Below, piece after piece: positions 60,107 through 64,000 of a DNA stretch of 64,000 nucleotides; position 1 is the first letter of the stretch; each line of letters begins with the position of its first letter. The notes under the pieces were generated by a model that saw only the letters and a program-made list of their open reading frames with translations, was not told the origin of the DNA and made no database searches. The translations under genes were made by a program, and so were the position numbers. Origin of the DNA: Paramecium octaurelia (lineage: Eukaryota; Ciliophora; Oligohymenophorea; Peniculida; Parameciidae); NCBI GenBank assembly GCA_905182995.1, contig CAJJDP010000053.1:62001-126000 (forward strand). Direction: 5' to 3'.

Positions 60107-61064
60107 TCAATCTGCCAAAGTGATTCCATACTTTGATTTAAAATGATCATAAACTGGGAAATAGAATATAGAAAATAAGCTGCATTGAAATACTCTTGTG
60201 CCCAAACCTTTAAGGAATGCCTTTTTTCCTTCTTGATACCAAGCATCTTGCACCAACTTTTTAACTGACAATTATTGCTAACTACTATCGACAAGTTAGT
60301 ATCTAGTAATGATAAAATCAACAGGATTGACTATGGCTGCAGCCAAGGCAGTTGAAATCATTGTTGCAATAATCGATTGATGAATTGCCAAAGGTTGATT
60401 GTGTAATTTTTGGTCAGCCCTTTATCTCAGGATCTCATATCTCAACAATTCATAGAACCACATCTGGAAAGTTGTGTAGACAACCACCGAAGCCATGTAT
60501 AAATAAGATGCTTAGAATAAACGAATCCAACCTTCTTTTCTAGAAATTTCCATTAATCCTGAAAATATTCCTTTATAATTATATTCAGGAACATTCATCT
60601 ACATTCTGGTTCTCAAGGTATCAAAGGGAATATAGGCTGTATAGTTATATATTTATACTTACGACAGACACAGCTTCAGCCAAAGGTGAAGTGATGAGAG
60701 GAATCAATAAGTTTAGCTTACTTTTCTCACCATTCTTCTCTAAGCCTTTTGTTAATTTAATTGCATAATAATTCATATACTCATAAGCCAAAAAATATGA
60801 ACCATAAGGAATAAATGAACCTAATGATAAGTAAGACATTATACCCATCACTGTGGTAGAAAATCCTTTGAATAAATATTTAAATCCTTCATTCTTTACA
60901 ATAAGATCATATCCTTGCCTCATTCCCAAGAACTCAGATTTATGAGCTTTGATTCTTGTTCCGATCGTGTCAAAAGGAAACATAATCATATCTCCAACCA
61001 TAGATGCAAGACCTGAATAAAATGCTATTAATAAGGGATTGAACTCTTATTGCTTTTCTGTCAT
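60107..61064 (-). CDS. Mitochondrial carrier family transporter
   Basis: A 22-nt intron at 60637-60658 leaves 311 residues, the standard length for the SLC25 fold. Three repeats carry the carrier signature: PFDTIGTR, PFDTLRTR and NPVDFIITR, each followed by a Gly-rich turn with RKEG/YQEG-like wording. Six TM helices are expected in the inner mitochondrial membrane. The first two repeats match each other closely, and the third is divergent. The substrate cannot be predicted from what I can see. The start ATG is at 61062-61064. Confidence 0.92.
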
Positions 61065-62109
61065 ATATATAAAATTTAATTATTGGTAATTTTTATTATT
61101 GAAAATGAATTAAATATTCTAAAGGAATCTCCTCTATAGCATGAAACACACAACTATTAGAACTACGCTCTCAGTAATTAAAGTAGTACACTTCAAAATC
61201 CAATACAAGGCAATAATTTAAACTCAATTTTCATCATAAATATAATTATTTGATTCATATTACCAACTCAAATCTTTATAAATGAATAATGTTCATTTAA
61301 ATTATCTTAATTATTTTTACTTTTTGATTAAAATAATAAGTGAGTTTAATATACTAAAATAGAAACAGATTTTTATATTTATTCTCTTCTGATACGTGCT
61401 CCTTACAACAGTTTATTTAGTCTAATCAATAATAAGGTTTACAATACTTATAATAAAACTAATATTAATTATTGAAAATATTTATTTATTTTTATATACA
61501 CTAACCTACTTATGTAAGGTGATCAATAAAGTTAAAATTATCTAAATTAATAGTTCTATAAATCTACTGTCTAGCTTTATTATATGTCTGGTAACAATTA
61601 TGATACATAAACAATATGATTTTACTTCTACACAATTCAGGTTATTTGAATAATTTTCAAAATTTGTTTTTATTACTACATAATATCGATTTAGCAAACT
61701 CTAAGTGAATAATCATTGTAATGAATCCCATCATTAGATTATCTATCAAGATTACTCTTTAAGTTATGCTCTCTTATAGTTATTAGAGAATATAAATTCT
61801 TATGACAATAAATCAATCATAATGTTATTAATAAAAATGCTAGTGTTATACTTGATAATACGAAACAGAAACACTTATTTCTATAAATAACAGTATTTTT
61901 GTAAACATATATGCATATCACATCTAAATTGTAAAGAGGCTAATTCAAAAAATTGAATCTAAAGTTTCATGAACGATTCTAATAATATAAAATAATAGTT
62001 ATTAGCAAGATAGTTTCTTTATGACAAATTCTTTCTTATCAACTATAAAATTCACTATTAGGATTGTTCTTTGTTAAAAAATATGAAAAATTATTATTTT
62101 AATTATTAA
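61065..62109. other. Intergenic, about 1 kb, nothing firm
   Basis: One plus-strand frame from ATG 61141 stays open for 83 codons, but it is AT-driven (Ile, Phe, Lys, Tyr) and has no distinguishing feature, so it is not called. No RNA gene or repeat is seen. The sequence should contain the 5' regions of the flanking divergent genes. Confidence 0.4.
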
Positions 62110-63219
62110 ATGCTTCCAATTAAATAACCGCATCAAAAAAGGGTAAGTAAGATGAACCAATTTAGCAAATAAGCAGGGCCATTTGTAATCTTTTTCACTG
62201 TCTTAATGCCTACTAATTGTGTGATTTTAGAATAATATGTAAAGATGAAGAATAAAATTAGTACTTTGATTTAAAACTAGATAGTGTTTCTTAAAACATA
62301 CAAAATTTATTGATCTATTTGGTATACGTAATGGCAATGTGGTCATATTATCAAGCGATAACAATAAAAAACATTACTGCATAGAGAGCACCATTAGCAC
62401 CTGATAATAGAAGAATTGATCCTATCTATAAAAATAATGCAGCTTGCACAGTATGCAATAAATGGAAACCTATCAGAGCTCATCATTGTTCTATGTGCTA
62501 ATAATGCATATTAAAAATGGATCATCATTGCCCTTGGATTAATAATTGTGTGGGACTTAGAAATCACAGGGCATTTTATTTATTTACAATGTATATGACA
62601 GTACATGTTACTTAATTATGTTTAGATTGGGGCAATTCAATATAGTTGGGCATCTTATGTGTATTTTAAAGATCTCTATAGAAATGATCAAGGTTTTTTT
62701 TCACAACAAAGCACTTTTTTTTACTTGTATTGGACCTTTACAAGTTTAGTTTTATATCCAACTTGTGCTATGCTATTCTTTTTGTTTTGCTATCATTCTA
62801 TTTTAGTTTTCACAAACTAAACAACTTTAGAGTAAATGAAGAATGGATCAAATGGTTGCATGTGTTGTTCAACTTCAGTAACAAAAAATAGTAATCTATA
62901 TAATCGTGGATGGATAGCCAATGCAGCATGGTTTTTTAATTACTCATACTTATGGTTCCTCCCTTTTTAAAATGTTTATGAAACTGATGGTACATAATTG
63001 AATTCATTTATTTAAGGGACTTCTTATCCTATTGCACCACTATGTACATTTGCTGACATAGAAATTTATGATCCATCAGTTGGCAATGGACTTCCACCCA
63101 ATACATAGATAGATTTAGAATAAATTGAACCAAAATTTTTAGATTATATTTAAACTGCAAAGGAAAAATATAAAGGGAAAAAAGTACAATTAAATGGCAA
63201 GGAAATTGTTCTTGCTTGA
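62110..63219 (+). CDS. DHHC-type protein S-acyltransferase
   Basis: Introns at 62239-62261 (23 nt) and 62607-62625 (19 nt, the shortest in the window) give 355 residues. The catalytic cysteine-rich domain is complete: [18 protein letters not shown], then [17 protein letters not shown], with TM helices before and after it. The TTxE motif appears as TTLE. It attaches palmitate to cysteines of target proteins at Golgi or plasma membrane. The first ATG (62110) gives a basic leader; a second ATG at 62152 is also plausible. Confidence 0.93.
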
Positions 63220-63422
63220 AAAGCTCATGTAAATGATTTTATATCATATAATAAATAAATCAATTATTTTTAATTCAGCATTGTGATTAACAAAATAGCG
63301 TTTTGATGGGTTTATGGATATTTTAATCTGCTTAATCTGAGATACATTATAGTATTTAAATATGACTGCAATTAGAGAGTTAAAAATATAAAATAATTCT
63401 TATAAAATTCAGCTTAAAATAT
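63220..63422. other. Short intergenic gap
   Basis: About 200 bases between convergent genes with no feature visible. Confidence 0.4.
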
Positions 63423-64000
63423 TCATTTCAAGTATGATTATGATTATGATTATGATTATTCAAGATTTATCACCTTCAAATTTATATTTAAATTTTGTGA
63501 ACTATCTTAATTTTCTTAGTTTTGAGGAGAAGATGATTGTAGCTTCCGTATATTTTTACTGACTAATAAATAGATTCTTTCATCAAATTCTTAATCTAAA
63601 CTAAACTCTTTTTGTTGCAAGATATCTGTCTCCGAACTCAGCTATTGTTATTGATTTCTTATATATTAATTGTCTGATGGAAGCTGATTATAACTAATTA
63701 AATTACAATTTGATTAGTAGATTGGATGTTCTTCTCAGGTATTCCCAATTTATCAAATAGATGTTCTAGTTTACATTTTGTTTCTAAATACTTTTTAATT
63801 TGCTATAACCCTAAATGTTCCTATATTATTAATTGTAATCTAAAATTTGAAATATTAAAATTAATTACTTGGCTACTTCATTTTGTAAATTCAAATAATT
63901 CATCTTTTCTATTGCAATTTGATTCAATTTATTCAAAATTTCTTCTGACTTTTAAGTATCATACTCTCTTCCTTTAAAGTTGACACTTGTTATTTTGCTT
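63423..64000 (-). CDS. Coiled-coil protein, 3' part only (runs off the right edge)
   Basis: The stop TGA is at 63423-63425; the start lies beyond the window. Introns at 63684-63706 (23 nt) and 63840-63868 (29 nt) join exons of a Gln/Leu/Lys/Glu-rich coiled coil (for example LEHLFDKLGIPEKN). Near the C-terminus, four Gln-Ser pairs are encoded by a run of (TAATCA) units. No family is recognised. Confidence 0.6.
63433..63460 (-). repeat. Hexanucleotide microsatellite in coding sequence
   Basis: The plus strand shows about four and a half tandem copies of GATTAT, read on the minus strand as alternating Gln and Ser codons (TAA, TCA). The reading frame is kept, since each unit is two codons. Confidence 0.7.

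Noticed and set aside
61141-61392. 83-codon plus-strand frame
   Set aside because: Composition is what random AT-rich DNA gives when TGA is the only stop; no motif, intron or similarity supports it.
1-64000. CRISPR arrays, transposons, telomere repeats, rRNA and internal eliminated sequences
   Set aside because: No direct-repeat arrays, transposase-like frames, C4A2/C3A3 telomere tracts or rRNA were seen, and genes are not interrupted by TA-bounded insertions.

Overview
This window is ciliate macronuclear-type DNA, most likely from a Paramecium. TAA and TAG must be read as glutamine and TGA is the only stop. When the window is read this way, about 45 genes become long, family-conforming proteins. 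The introns I could resolve are 19-34 nt GT...AG introns (one weak gene model needs 40 nt). The DNA is AT-rich, genes lie on both strands, and intergenic gaps are often under 100 bp. I see no telomere repeats, transposons, rRNA or CRISPR, and no clear internal eliminated sequences. The species cannot be fixed from the sequence alone.

Layout. 0-8 kb: a gene-poor stretch with one 70-aa putative lipid-anchored protein, then a very large multi-pass membrane protein with a PAS-like segment on the minus strand. 8-13 kb: tRNA-Trp, aspartate aminotransferase, class I fructose-bisphosphate aldolase and a two-TM protein, all minus. 13-23 kb: a small hypothetical gene, a Q/N-rich coiled-coil protein, PRPP synthetase, a TBC1D5-type Rab-GAP and a coiled-coil protein with an apparent one-base frameshift. 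23-29 kb: a PP2C-fold pseudophosphatase, a sugar transporter, an intact PP2C phosphatase and a membrane-anchored alpha/beta hydrolase. 29-34 kb: a PH-START-ORD (oxysterol-binding) protein, a basic protein and an EBP-type sterol isomerase homologue. 34-39 kb: eIF2-beta, a Ser/Thr kinase overlapped by an upstream gene, and an EST1/SMG6-like protein ending in a NYN nuclease domain. 39-45 kb: an alveolin-like cortical protein, a SAM/zinc protein, small coiled-coil genes, a kelch protein and a dual-specificity phosphatase. 45-56 kb: an ARM/HEAT protein, small proteins, PAM18/TIM14, an AGC kinase, a FAM227-like ciliary protein, mitochondrial IF-3, a seven-TM protein and a MutS homologue of MSH5 type. 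56-64 kb: small genes, three of which carry paired PP1-docking motifs, then a mitochondrial carrier, a DHHC palmitoyltransferase and a truncated coiled-coil gene.

Functional links are mostly housekeeping: glycolysis and amino-acid metabolism, sterol handling (ORP beside EBP), mitochondrial import and translation, cilia and cortex (alveolin, FAM227), and a strong phosphorylation theme (two kinases, DSP, PP2C, pseudo-PP2C, PP1-docking cluster). The most notable signals are the PP1-docking cluster at 57.6-59.3 kb, the membrane hairpin inside the START domain of the ORP, the pseudophosphatase near its active relative, and three divergent gene pairs whose ATGs are only 7-8 bp apart.
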